Origin: Rhodococcus erythropolis NBRC 15567
GTDB taxonomy: Bacteria; Actinomycetota; Actinomycetes; Mycobacteriales; Mycobacteriaceae
Reading direction: 5' to 3'
Assembly (NCBI RefSeq): GCF_001552595.1
Contig: NZ_BCRM01000001.1
Location: forward strand, 558,001-622,000
DNA: 64,000 bases
In this document: one piece after another, positions 7,944 through 18,139 of the stretch
Numbering within the stretch: the stretch's first letter is position 1
How the letters are laid out: every line of letters starts with the position of its first letter
Notes under the pieces: model-generated
What the model was told of the DNA's origin: nothing
Seen by the model: only the letters and a program-made list of their open reading frames with translations
Database searches by the model: none
Position numbers and translations under genes: made by a program

Positions 7944-9134
7944 GTGACTCGTTTGGCGCAGACGGCGGGATTGACCGAGACCCAGAGCGACATCGTCGGG
8001 GCGGTACGCGAGTTCGTCGATCGTGTGGTCATCCCCGCGGCGCAGGAGCTCGAACACTCCGATACGTACCCGACCGACATCGTCAAGCAGATGAAGGACA
8101 TGGGTCTGTTCGGACTGACCATCGACCCCGAGTACGGGGGTATCGGCGAATCATTGCTCACCTACGCGCTGTGCGTCGAAGAGCTGGCCCGTGGATGGAT
8201 GAGCGTGTCCGGCGTCATCAACACGCATTTCATCGTGGCTCACATGATCTCCGCGCACGGGACGCCGGAACAGAAGGCGAAGTACCTGCCACGTCTGGCG
8301 TCCGGGGAACTCACCGGCGCATTTTCCATGTCGGAACCGGCCCTGGGTTCCGATGTTGCTGCCATATCGACCAAGGCGAAGCGTACGGAGTCCGGCGATT
8401 ACGTGATCACCGGCCAGAAGATGTGGCTGACCAACGGTGGTTCGTCGACGTTGGTGGCAGTCCTCGTCAAGACGGACGAGGGCGCGGAGAAGCCGCACAA
8501 CAATCTGACGACGATATTGATCGAGAAGCCCGCAGGTTTCGGCGAGGTACTCCCGGGCCTGACCATTCCGGGCAAGCTCGAGAAGATGGGCTACAAGGGA
8601 ATCGACACCACGGAGATGATTTTCGACGGCTTCGAGATCGGAGCCGAAGAGGTTCTCGGTGGCACTCCCGGCTTGGGATTTCGGCACATGATGGACGGCG
8701 TCGAGGTCGGCCGGGTCAACGTCGCCGCGCGTGCGTGCGGAATCGCCCAGCGCGCTTTCGAACTGGCTGTCACCTACGCCAAGCAGCGCGAGACGTTCGG
8801 CAAGCCGATCGCCGAGCATCAGGCCATCGCGTTCCGGATCGCCGAAATGGGCACCAAAGTCGAAGCGGCACATCTGATGATGGTCAACGCAGCCAGGCTC
8901 AAGGACTCGGGTGAGCGCAACGACGTCGCAGCGGGTATGGCGAAGTATCTGGCGAGTGAATTCTGCTCGGAGGTCACGCAGGACAGCTTCCGTATCCATG
9001 GTGGATACGGCTACTCCAAGGAATACGAGATCGAGCGGTTGATGCGTGAGGCGCCGTTCCTTCTCATCGGTGAAGGCACCAGCGACATCCAGAAGCAGAT
9101 CATCAGCAAGGGCCTGCTTCGCACGTACAACTGA
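7944..9134 (+). CDS. Acyl-CoA dehydrogenase
   Basis: This is a 396-residue acyl-CoA dehydrogenase starting at a GTG. It shows FSMSEPALGSD in the FAD/acyl pocket, FRIHGGYGYSKEYEIERLMRE, and the catalytic Glu in IGEGTSDIQ. The segment ARGWMSVSG and the loop GGTPGLGFRHMMDGVEVGR are shared with the dehydrogenase at 30009, which marks the two as paralogues. It should oxidise an acyl-CoA with ETF as acceptor. It is divergent from the thiolase at 6413 and ends at a strong hairpin. The substrate is unknown; the neighbouring ligase and CoA-transferase suggest the same pathway. Confidence 0.92.
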   Translation: MTRLAQTAGLTETQSDIVGAVREFVDRVVIPAAQELEHSDTYPTDIVKQMKDMGLFGLTIDPEYGGIGESLLTYALCVEELARGWMSVSGVINTHFIVAHMISAHGTPEQKAKYLPRLASGELTGAFSMSEPALGSDVAAISTKAKRTESGDYVITGQKMWLTNGGSSTLVAVLVKTDEGAEKPHNNLTTILIEKPAGFGEVLPGLTIPGKLEKMGYKGIDTTEMIFDGFEIGAEEVLGGTPGLGFRHMMDGVEVGRVNVAARACGIAQRAFELAVTYAKQRETFGKPIAEHQAIAFRIAEMGTKVEAAHLMMVNAARLKDSGERNDVAAGMAKYLASEFCSEVTQDSFRIHGGYGYSKEYEIERLMREAPFLLIGEGTSDIQKQIISKGLLRTYN

Positions 9135-9140
9135 GCCGAC

Positions 9141-9172
9141 AAGCGGCACCGCGAACATGCGCGGTGCCGCTT
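9141..9172. terminator. Bidirectional terminator hairpin
   Basis: A perfect 12-bp stem (AAGCGGCACCGC at 9141-9152 pairing with 9161-9172) encloses an 8-nt loop and is flanked by A and T runs. It lies between the convergent acyl-CoA dehydrogenase and metallophosphoesterase genes and can serve both. Confidence 0.85.
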
Positions 9173-9184
9173 TGTCGTGTCGGG

Positions 9185-10855
9185 TCAGCGGGTGAAGGCC
9201 AGGGTTGTCACCGGTGACCGGTTGCCGTATGCGTCAACGGCTTCGACGCGGGCTTCGTATGCGGTGCCCGCTGCGGCATCGGGAATCGGAATGTCGAGGC
9301 TGTTCGGCCGTGGCATGAAGTAGAAGTCGGAGAGCACCTTCGACGAGACCACCTTCGCTCCGGTGGCTGTGTCCGTGATCTCGACGGCATAGTGATGGAC
9401 CATCTGGTCGTCCTTCGCCTGCGCGATCCGTAGCGCAGTTTCACCGTTCGCTCCGGTGCTCACCGAGAGTGGGGTGGCCGTGGTGAATTCCGGTGCATTC
9501 GTGTTTCGTGCACCCGAGGTGTAGCGGAAGTTGTCCTTGATCTGCTGGTTGGTCGACCCGTCGAGTTCGACCGTCCAACCCGAGCCGCTCAGCGTGCCCG
9601 CGCTCGAGTACGGCGGCTGCCAGTTGGCTGACCACGCGCCTCCGGTGTAGATGTCGTGCTTGTCTGCCGCCATGTTGATGCGGTTGATTTCCGTGCGGTC
9701 CTGGTAGACCTCCACGAAGAGCGCTTGGGCAGTGGGTGATTCGAAACGGTTCGCGAGACCGGACTCGGTCACCATCTGGTAGCCGTGATCGATTTCGATG
9801 TACGACATCGAGCCGTCGTTGACCGCCGTGAAGTCGCGTTGATGGATCGACCGGTCGTCGTTGTTGTTCAGGTGCGAGTGCCCGGAGAAGAAGATTGCCT
9901 GAGGGAAGGCGCTCAAGTCTTCGGTCAGTCGAGGGTTCGACGCCTGCTGGCCGTCCATGGCTGTGTTGCTTGCCGGTCGGTGTCCCTGGACCAGGATCGG
10001 CTTGGTCAGGTTCCCGGACTCCGCGGTGATTTCGGTCAGGCGGGACTTCAGCCAACTACGTTGCGCTGAATCATTGTTGTATGTCTCGGTGTTGACCGTG
10101 AAGAGATGGACACCGCTGACGTCGGACTCGTAGTATCCGCCACCGGAATCCGGGAACCACTCCGCCGGATATCCGGCTCTGATCGCCGCGAGACTTGCAT
10201 CGTGATTGCCGTTGGAGATCAGGAGTTGTGTGTCGTTCATGCCCTTCCTGGCGAGGTTTGCCTGGAAGATTTCTGCGACGATCTTGTGGTCAGGCCCCTT
10301 GCCGTCTCCGTTGTCGTTGATCATGTCGCCGTTGGAGAGGATCGCGTCGGGTTTCGGGAAGATGGAACCGATTGTGTCGAAAAAGCTTTCGTACTTCTTG
10401 TCGTTGTTCGCGTGGTCGCCGACGTGGACGTCGGACATCACGACGACCTGAGCCAGCGGCTTCTCCGAGGTCTTGATCAGGTAGCCGAACGAGACGGCCG
10501 CGCTCGCGTGATCGCCGCGGAAAGCGGCGACAGTGACGTTGGTGTCCTGTGCGATCTGCAGCGGACGTCCCGGTGTGGCAGCTTGGCTGTCGGTGGTGGG
10601 TGTCGTTCCGTCCAAGGTGTAGCGGACGGTGGCGCCGCGCTCGGCGGTGAAGGTCAGATCGACAGGGTGCTCGTACCGTCCGCCGGGGACGCTGACGCCG
10701 GGCGCTGCGGGCGGCGTGTTGTTCTCGCCCGAAGAGCTACCCCATTCGAAGGATGAACTGCCCCAGCTGGGTTCGGCTTGGGATTCGGCGGGGGCGATGC
10801 CGGGAACGGCGAGAGCCGCGGTCACGGCTGCTATCGCGATGGTCGTACGTCTCAC
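9185..10855 (-). CDS. Secreted metallophosphoesterase with N-terminal chitobiase C-type domain
   Basis: This 556-residue protein starts with a signal peptide (MRRTT then a hydrophobic stretch, Ala-rich cleavage region at about 21-28). A Ser/Gly-rich linker follows, then at about 50-127 a beta domain with VRYTLDGTTPT typical of the chitobiase/beta-hexosaminidase C-terminal (CHB_HEX_C_1) fold. The calcineurin-like catalytic domain carries SDVH (141-144), GDMIND (176-181), GNHD (216-219), GHR, and GHSH in FFSGHSHLN. The C-terminal 120 residues look Fn3-like. It should be an exported phosphatase or phosphodiesterase dependent on two metal ions. It is monocistronic, convergent with the gene before it, and has a striking 24-bp palindrome about 40 bp upstream of the start. 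The substrate is unknown. Confidence 0.9.
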   Translation of the reverse strand: MRRTTIAIAAVTAALAVPGIAPAESQAEPSWGSSSFEWGSSSGENNTPPAAPGVSVPGGRYEHPVDLTFTAERGATVRYTLDGTTPTTDSQAATPGRPLQIAQDTNVTVAAFRGDHASAAVSFGYLIKTSEKPLAQVVVMSDVHVGDHANNDKKYESFFDTIGSIFPKPDAILSNGDMINDNGDGKGPDHKIVAEIFQANLARKGMNDTQLLISNGNHDASLAAIRAGYPAEWFPDSGGGYYESDVSGVHLFTVNTETYNNDSAQRSWLKSRLTEITAESGNLTKPILVQGHRPASNTAMDGQQASNPRLTEDLSAFPQAIFFSGHSHLNNNDDRSIHQRDFTAVNDGSMSYIEIDHGYQMVTESGLANRFESPTAQALFVEVYQDRTEINRINMAADKHDIYTGGAWSANWQPPYSSAGTLSGSGWTVELDGSTNQQIKDNFRYTSGARNTNAPEFTTATPLSVSTGANGETALRIAQAKDDQMVHHYAVEITDTATGAKVVSSKVLSDFYFMPRPNSLDIPIPDAAAGTAYEARVEAVDAYGNRSPVTTLAFTR

Positions 10856-10894
10856 GAGGATTCCTTGTCTTCGACGCGGTGGTTCAGACCCATC

Positions 10895-10918
10895 CGTAAT
10901 TGGTCTGGACCAATTACG
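10895..10918. promoter_or_regulatory. 24-bp perfect palindrome, DasR (dre)-like
   Basis: Two perfect 11-bp arms (CGTAATTGGTC and its complement) flank a TG centre. The core TTGGTCTGGACCAA differs little from the dre element bound by the GntR-family N-acetylglucosamine regulator DasR, whose core is TGGTCTAGACCA. It sits 40-63 bp upstream of the metallophosphoesterase start and about 120 bp upstream of the divergent LysR gene. The position suits a promoter operator for the phosphoesterase. Confidence 0.65.
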
Positions 10919-11036
10919 CTAGGTGGCGCCGGGTAGAAAAAGGTGTGTCCTGTATGTCCGACTAGTGAAGCGTGTATGAACACCGTCCGCGCTTGCCGGC
11001 GGTACTGTCGGCTGCGCTTATGGCAAAGTCGATGGC

Positions 11037-11927
11037 GTGGACCTACGTCAGATCGAGTACTTCCTTGCCGTTGCCGGTGGGGAGTCCTTGTCGACGGCTG
11101 CGCAGAATCTGTCGGTCACCAAGCCGTCGCTGTCGCAGGGTATTCGTGGTCTCGAGCGTGAACTCGGAGTCGAACTGTTTCACCGTGTCGGTCGCGGTTT
11201 GGTTCTGACGGCGGCAGGTCGGGCGTTGGTAGGGCCGGCGCGGCAGATGATGCGCAGCAGTGCGGCCGCATTCAATGTCGCGACCGGGACGGCCGACGAG
11301 CCTCGTGGGCGGCTCGACATCTGCTCCGCGGCACATGGTCTCGAAGGTCCGATCGCACGCATCGTGGCGGACTTTCGAGAGCGGTGGCCTGCTGTGACCG
11401 TTCGGGTCGGTGAACTGCCGCAGGGTGCAACGTCTGAGCAGGTGTTGGCAGACGGCGCATGTGAGGTGGTCTTCAGCTATTGGCCACCCGACATGTCGGC
11501 GCTGTCCACGAAAGTGATCGGGGTGAACGAATACTGGCTGGCAGTGCCGTCGGGGGTTCATCCTGACGTCTGGCCGAATGGTGTGAAACCCGCTGCGGGA
11601 GAGCCGGTGTCATTGACGGCATTGCCCGATCTCCCCGTGGTGGGTGTGCTCAAACACTCGCGGGCTCGGCTTGCCATCGAGTCGTCTCTGCAGGCCGCCG
11701 GGGCCCGGACTCGGATGTCGACGGAGTTGGCGCAGCGGGAGACCGTCGGCGCGTTCGTCTTTGCGGGTTTGGGCATGGCATTCATGGAGCGTTCGTTGGC
11801 CGAGAGATCGGTCGCGTCCGGCGCGGAGATATTTCCGGTGGAGCCGGCGATCTCACTGAATTACGGCATCGAGTTCGATCCGGAGACGCTCTCGCCGTTG
11901 GGCAGGCTGTTCGTAGGCGGCTTGTGA
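11037..11927 (+). CDS. LysR-family transcriptional regulator (subtype A)
   Basis: This is a 296-residue LTTR starting at GTG (MDLRQIEYFLAVAGG). The winged helix-turn-helix occupies residues 1-60 (SLSTAAQNLSVTKPSLSQGIRGLERELG), and a periplasmic-binding-like effector domain follows to the C-terminus. It is unusually similar in its N-terminal half and its C-terminal LSPxGxxFV segment to the LysR at 18140. Its 3' end overlaps the convergent LysR at 11861 by 67 bp. It probably senses an aromatic or acyl metabolite and controls a neighbouring catabolic operon; the target is not known. Confidence 0.9.
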   Translation: MDLRQIEYFLAVAGGESLSTAAQNLSVTKPSLSQGIRGLERELGVELFHRVGRGLVLTAAGRALVGPARQMMRSSAAAFNVATGTADEPRGRLDICSAAHGLEGPIARIVADFRERWPAVTVRVGELPQGATSEQVLADGACEVVFSYWPPDMSALSTKVIGVNEYWLAVPSGVHPDVWPNGVKPAAGEPVSLTALPDLPVVGVLKHSRARLAIESSLQAAGARTRMSTELAQRETVGAFVFAGLGMAFMERSLAERSVASGAEIFPVEPAISLNYGIEFDPETLSPLGRLFVGGL

Positions 11928-12805
11928 CGTGTGGAGACGTTCTCGATGTACGCAGACCCGGCCGGCGAGAGCGGGCCGTCGCGGTAGACCAAGATCGTCT
12001 GCCGCGTGATCGGTGGGAGAAGCGAGCGAACCTCAGATGCTGGGGAGTCTTGTTCGGCGATCGATCTGGGCAGCAGCGCGGCGCCTACACCTTGCCCGAC
12101 CATTTCCCGGACGGCAAGGCGATCAGGTACTTCCACGACGACGTTGGTGAGCTCCAGATCGCCGTCGATCGAACGCCCGCGCCGAAATGTCGATGCCTCG
12201 ACCACCATCGGCAGGCGCGCAACCACGGCGCGCGGAACCGGATCGGGGAGGTCTGTGGCCAGGCGAACGGGGATCGACAAGACCGTTTCCTGGGTACTCA
12301 CGGCAATTTCTCGAAGCCCGTCGGAGACATCGGTACCCGGGTGGGTCTCGAGAAACCCGAGTTCACACGTGCCCGCTCTGACCAGCGCGCGCACGTCCTG
12401 TGCGTTCGGGACGGCGTTCGTGGAGAACCGAATTCCGGGCGCCGTCAGATGGAGGCGTCCGGCGACCTCTGCGACAGGGTCGATGGCAAGATCGGACTGA
12501 ACAGCTATGGCGAGTTCGCCGGCGCGCAAAGCGGTTACTGCGGCCACCGCGGCTTCGGCCCGAGCAACGTCGGCGAGCAGCGCACGTGCAGAATCGGTAA
12601 TTGCCAGTCCGACTGTGGTGGGAGCCAGACCGCGAGTGGTGCGCTCGAAGAGTGTGGCTCCGAGTGCTCGTTCGAGGTTGCGTACGGCCTGCGAGAGTGA
12701 CGGTTGCGAGATACGCAGGACGTCCGCGGCGGCGGTGACGCTGCCGTGATCGACGACGGCGACGAGATACTGCGCGCTGCGTATGTCCATCCCGGGTGCC
12801 TGCAT
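11861..12805 (-). CDS. LysR-family transcriptional regulator (subtype B)
   Basis: This is a 314-residue LTTR (MDIRSAQYLVAVVDHGSV from residue 6; HTH including RISQPSLSQAVRNLERALGATLFERT). The ATG at 12805 has GGGAG about 10 bp upstream; the ATG at 12790 is an alternative. It is divergent from the ligase at 12993, the usual place for an LTTR that controls that operon. It resembles the LysR at 17234 (shared VVDHGxxTxAA, GATLF and SxDPxxE positions). The C-terminal 20 residues beyond the fold are low-complexity and are encoded opposite the 3' end of the LysR at 11037. Confidence 0.9.
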   Translation of the reverse strand: MQAPGMDIRSAQYLVAVVDHGSVTAAADVLRISQPSLSQAVRNLERALGATLFERTTRGLAPTTVGLAITDSARALLADVARAEAAVAAVTALRAGELAIAVQSDLAIDPVAEVAGRLHLTAPGIRFSTNAVPNAQDVRALVRAGTCELGFLETHPGTDVSDGLREIAVSTQETVLSIPVRLATDLPDPVPRAVVARLPMVVEASTFRRGRSIDGDLELTNVVVEVPDRLAVREMVGQGVGAALLPRSIAEQDSPASEVRSLLPPITRQTILVYRDGPLSPAGSAYIENVSTRHKPPTNSLPNGESVSGSNSMP

Positions 12806-12931
12806 CTGGCAAATTCTCCCAGATGACCGGACCTTGGCGGCGGTGACTTGCTGCGACCTGCAGACATAGGTCTCAGCTATGGCTCTGTGCGCCTTCTCGT
12901 CTTTGTGGCGCAGGCCATAGCGATGGTCGAC

Positions 12932-12980
12932 TGTTCCAGTACCACCGACCGCGGTTCGTGCTCGGTGAGTACCTGGAACA
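12932..12980. promoter_or_regulatory. Long imperfect hairpin before the ligase ribosome-binding site
   Basis: TGTTCCAG (12932-12939) pairs perfectly with CTGGAACA (12973-12980). Inside it, TAC pairs with GTA and ACCGA with TCGGT, with small bulges and a 13-nt loop. The structure ends just before an AGGAG at 12982-12986 and the GTG at 12993. It could be an LTTR or other operator, or an mRNA structure that gates translation. Confidence 0.4.
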
Positions 12981-12992
12981 CAGGAGCGTGAT

Positions 12993-14548
<1,556 letters not shown>

Positions 14549-14552
<4 letters not shown>

Positions 14553-15595
14553 TCGTGACCGAAGACGTCGGTGTCGCACAACGTGAGGCGTGGGCGAACA
14601 AAGTCCTTCCACCGGTCGAACAGGTGCGGGACGGACTGTGGTCGATCCCTGTTCCCATGCCGGACAACCCTTTGCGTTACGTGCTCGTCTACGCACTCGC
14701 GCTCGACGACGGACTTGCCCTCATCGACGTCGGTTGGGATCACGAACAGTCGTGGCAGGCTCTCGTCGACGGCATAGCATCGATCGGATACCACGTTTCC
14801 GAAGTGCGCTATGCGGCAATCACGCACCTGCATCCCGATCACTTCGGTCTGGCGCCGCGTCTTCGGCAGGTCAGCGGCGCAACGCTTGCGATGCACGTGG
14901 CCGACGCGACGCTCCTCGGATACCACGGTCCCGAGCAGACCCGCGACGACATCAGTGGCTGGAACCTGCAATTGTCCGAACTCGGCGCACCGGCCGAAGT
15001 GCTCGACGCGTCTCGGGTCGACCTGGTGCGGTTCGCTGAGCACGAAACCATCGACATTGTTCTGGGAGATGGTGATTCACTCGATCTTCCCGGGTGGAAT
15101 CTCCGGGCTCAGTGGACACCGGGGCACACTCCCGGACATCTCTGCTTCGTGGAAGAGGACAGAGGCTTGTTGTTCAGCGGCGATCACATGCTGCCGAGGA
15201 TCAGCCCGAACATCTCCACGATTCCCGGTGAACTCGAGAACCCGCTTCATCGTTATCTTCTCTCGCTCGAGGCGACGACAACACTGGGCGAGTGCGAAGT
15301 GCTTCCGGCACATGAATATCGATTCCGTGGGATCGCCGATCGTGCACGTCAATTGATGGGGCACCACGAGGAGCGATTGGCGGAGATCGTGGCTGCGGTT
15401 CAGGATGAGCCCGAATCCACGGCCTGGGAACTCTCACGCACGATCTCCTGGTCTCGCCCGTTCGAACAGATGTCGCCGCGACTACTTCGCTTGGCAGTCC
15501 GCGAAACCCATGCTCATCTCGTTGTTTTGGCCAAGCGGGAGATCGTGACACCGTCCGGTGGCACACCCGTGCGCTGGAGCATTCGCGCGCAGTGA
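14549..15595 (+). CDS. Metallo-beta-lactamase-fold hydrolase
   Basis: This is a 348-residue MBL-fold protein. The metal motif THLHPDH puts ligands at about H93, H95, D97 and H98. TPGHTPGH and FSGDHML supply the later His and Asp ligands. A C-terminal helical extension (about 260-348) is like that of the thioesterase/lactonase-type MBL enzymes (LACTB2-like). Its start overlaps the ligase stop (ATGA), so translation is coupled. Given its place between a CoA ligase and two crotonases, a thioesterase role (releasing an acid from CoA) is the best guess, but lactone hydrolysis is also possible. Confidence 0.85.
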
Positions 15596-15632
15596 CCTTT
15601 CAAGAATCTCATCACGGAAGTAGGAACCGAAC

Positions 15633-16394
15633 ATGAGCGTCGTGCTCACCGACTTCGCCGAGGGTGTTGCCGTCATCACCCTCAATCGTCCCGAGGCCAA
15701 GAACGCGGTCAATCTCGAACTTGCCGAAGCCTTGGCTGCGGCCATCGACGAGTTCGAGGAACGGGCCGATCTCACCATCGGCATTCTGACCGGAGCTGGT
15801 GGAACCTTCTGCGCTGGTATGGATCTCAAGGGATTTGCGCGAGGGGAACGGCCATCGCTGCCCGGTCGTGGTTTTGCCGGTCTGACCGAGGCTCCGCCGT
15901 CGAAGCCGCTGATCGCAGCCGTCGAGGGGTGGGCCCTCGCCGGCGGGTGCGAACTGGCGTTGGCAGCCGATCTGATCGTGGCGTCCACCGACGCGAAATT
16001 CGGCTTGCCCGAGGTGAAGCGGGGACTTGCCGCGGCCGCCGGTGGCCTTCTGCGTCTGCCCAAGATCCTCCCGTATCAGTTGGCCATGGAAATCGCGATC
16101 ACGGGGGATCCGCTCAGTGCCACCGTGGCGCATCATCACGGCTTGGTCAATCGGCTCGCCGAACCTGGACAGGCGCTGACCGTCGCACGCGAGCTTGCGG
16201 CCCGAGTAGCGGCAAACGGTCCACTGGCTGTTCGCGCGACCAAGCAGGTACTGGCAATGTCCGCCAAGTACACCGACCCGGATGCCTTTGTCGCGCAACG
16301 TGAATTCATCGATCCGGTATTCACCTCACGGGACGCCAAGGAAGGTGCAACGGCGTTTGCCGAGAAGCGCTCTCCCGTGTGGAGTGGCTCATGA
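15633..16394 (+). CDS. Enoyl-CoA hydratase (crotonase)
   Basis: This is a 253-residue crotonase. The oxyanion segment GTFCAGMDL is near residue 53. Both catalytic glutamates are present, in GGCELAL and GLPEVKRGL. The C-terminal TAFAEKRSPVW is family-typical. It should hydrate a 2-enoyl-CoA to a 3-hydroxyacyl-CoA. The gene follows the MBL hydrolase by 37 bp and overlaps the next crotonase by ATGA. It differs from the crotonases at 706 and 16391, in which the glutamates are replaced. Confidence 0.92.
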   Translation: MSVVLTDFAEGVAVITLNRPEAKNAVNLELAEALAAAIDEFEERADLTIGILTGAGGTFCAGMDLKGFARGERPSLPGRGFAGLTEAPPSKPLIAAVEGWALAGGCELALAADLIVASTDAKFGLPEVKRGLAAAAGGLLRLPKILPYQLAMEIAITGDPLSATVAHHHGLVNRLAEPGQALTVARELAARVAANGPLAVRATKQVLAMSAKYTDPDAFVAQREFIDPVFTSRDAKEGATAFAEKRSPVWSGS

Positions 16395-17203
16395 GTGCCG
16401 AGACGATCGAGCGCGCGGCCGTAAGCATCGAACGTGACGGTGCTGTCGCGACGATTGTTCTCTGTCGGCCGCACCGCCGCAACGCTCTCGATCTCGACGC
16501 CTGGATCGCTCTACGTGAAGCAGTCCTCGAACTTCAAGAGGATTCGCAGATTCGCTCTGTGATCCTGACCGGCGCGGACGGGACCTTCTGTGCGGGGTCC
16601 GATCTGGACAAACGCGGCTCGTCGCACCCGCTCGATCGCATGCGTGTCATCAACGCAACGGCGATCGCACTGGGTGAGTTTCCCAAGCCTCTGGTGGCGA
16701 AGGTCGACGGGTTTGCCGTCGGAGCCGGATGGAACATGGCGTTGCTCTGCGACTTCGTCGTGGCAGCCAAGGGCGCCAAGTTCAGCCAGATCTTCGCCAA
16801 ACGGGGGTTGTCTGTCGACTTCGGGGGTTCGTGGATCCTGCCGAGACTGGTCGGCCTCCAGCAAGCGAAGCGACTGGTGATGCTCGCCGAGACGATCGAC
16901 GCACAGGAAGCCTACGAGCTCGGGCTGGTGACCTATCTGGTCGAACCGGGTGAACTGGACGAACACACGTCGAAGCTTGCGCAGCGGCTCGCTGACGGTC
17001 CGCCAGCCGCACTGAGTCAGTCTGCCGCCATGCTCGAACATCACACCTCACTCTCGTTGCGGGAAGCCTTGGACAACGAGGCGAGGGCGCAAGCGGTCAA
17101 TTTTGCGACGGATGCTACCGACGCGGTTCGTGCCTTCGTGGAAAAGCGGGAGCCGGTCTTCACCGGAGAGTGGGCCGTACCAGGGCTAACTCGAGTGGAG
17201 TGA
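16391..17203 (+). CDS. Enoyl-CoA hydratase/isomerase family protein with Asp-type active site
   Basis: This is a 270-residue crotonase whose start overlaps the previous stop (ATGA at 16391). The oxyanion segment GTFCAGSDL is present. The two usual catalytic Glu positions read GAGWNMA and FSQIFAKRG. An Asp in SVDFGGSW aligns by eye with the catalytic Asp of PaaG/4-chlorobenzoyl-CoA dehalogenase-type members (PDSGGTW). It may therefore be an isomerase, hydrolase or ring-modifying crotonase working after the classical hydratase encoded just upstream. It is the last gene of the 12993-17203 operon, 30 bp before a LysR gene on the same strand. Confidence 0.88.
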   Translation: MSAETIERAAVSIERDGAVATIVLCRPHRRNALDLDAWIALREAVLELQEDSQIRSVILTGADGTFCAGSDLDKRGSSHPLDRMRVINATAIALGEFPKPLVAKVDGFAVGAGWNMALLCDFVVAAKGAKFSQIFAKRGLSVDFGGSWILPRLVGLQQAKRLVMLAETIDAQEAYELGLVTYLVEPGELDEHTSKLAQRLADGPPAALSQSAAMLEHHTSLSLREALDNEARAQAVNFATDATDAVRAFVEKREPVFTGEWAVPGLTRVE

Positions 17204-17233
17204 GCGTCAGATCGCTGGTCGTATGATGGATGA

Positions 17234-18136
17234 GTGGATCTGCACTTCGTTACCTACTTCGTCGCTGTCGTCGACCACGGTGGGATAACGAAGGCCGCTC
17301 AGGCTCTCTATATTTCGCAGCCCTCGCTGTCACAGGCAATTCGCACGCTCGAGCGTCGACTCGGCGCCACGCTGTTCGACCGGACCGGCAGACGGTTGGT
17401 TCTTACCGACGCGGGCCGCACGTTCGATCTCGCGGCCAGGAGAATCCTTGCCGACGTCGAGCGCGCGAAGGCGAAAGTGACCGCCGTTCGCGAACTCGAG
17501 TTCGGCCGGGTGGACGTCGTCTCGTACTCGGCGTTCTCCATCGATCCGATGGTCGAGTTGGTTCGTCGATTCCGGGCCAACTTTCCGAAGATCGTCGTGC
17601 GCGTCCTCGACACGTACGGCCCGGCCGGGGTCGACAATGCGTTACGGCGAGGGTCGGCCGAGGTCGGCGTCACCGATCTGAGTATCGGGTACGAAGGTTT
17701 GGTCACGGCTCCGATTGCCGCTCAGGAGTTGGTACTCGCCACCCATGCGTCGTTGTCCGGGCGGCTTGCAACGCCGTTGGCGGATCCGGTTCCGCGAACG
17801 CTCTTGCACAGTTTGCCGCTGGTGGTCGATCTCGGTGATCAATCGAATCAGTTCCGGGGTCTACTCAGCGAAGGCGCCGAGAACGTAGTCGTGGACTGTG
17901 TCCACCCTGTGACCACGTGGGAACTCGTGCGTCGAGGGATCGGCGCCACCGTCGTGCCGAGAAGGGTTGCACAGCAGCAGATGACAGACGTCTGCGCCTT
18001 CTCCTTCGATCCGCCGCTGACACGCGACGTCGGCATCGTCTATCGCTCGGGCGAGCAATCCCCGGCAGCCGCCGCATTCATCGCGACGGCTGCGGAAATG
18101 GCCACCTCCGCCGTTCCGTCCAAGGAAGAGGAGTGA
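17234..18136 (+). CDS. LysR-family transcriptional regulator (subtype B)
   Basis: This is a 300-residue LTTR starting at GTG (MDLHFVTYFVAVVDHGGITKAAQ), with a winged HTH to about residue 60 and an effector-binding domain after it. It is the same subtype as the LysR at 11861. It lies 30 bp downstream of the crotonase operon on the same strand, so it could be co-transcribed with it. It is followed after 3 bp by a second LysR gene, which is unusual because LTTRs normally stand alone and divergent from their targets. Confidence 0.9.
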   Translation: MDLHFVTYFVAVVDHGGITKAAQALYISQPSLSQAIRTLERRLGATLFDRTGRRLVLTDAGRTFDLAARRILADVERAKAKVTAVRELEFGRVDVVSYSAFSIDPMVELVRRFRANFPKIVVRVLDTYGPAGVDNALRRGSAEVGVTDLSIGYEGLVTAPIAAQELVLATHASLSGRLATPLADPVPRTLLHSLPLVVDLGDQSNQFRGLLSEGAENVVVDCVHPVTTWELVRRGIGATVVPRRVAQQQMTDVCAFSFDPPLTRDVGIVYRSGEQSPAAAAFIATAAEMATSAVPSKEEE

Positions 18137-18139
18137 ACT

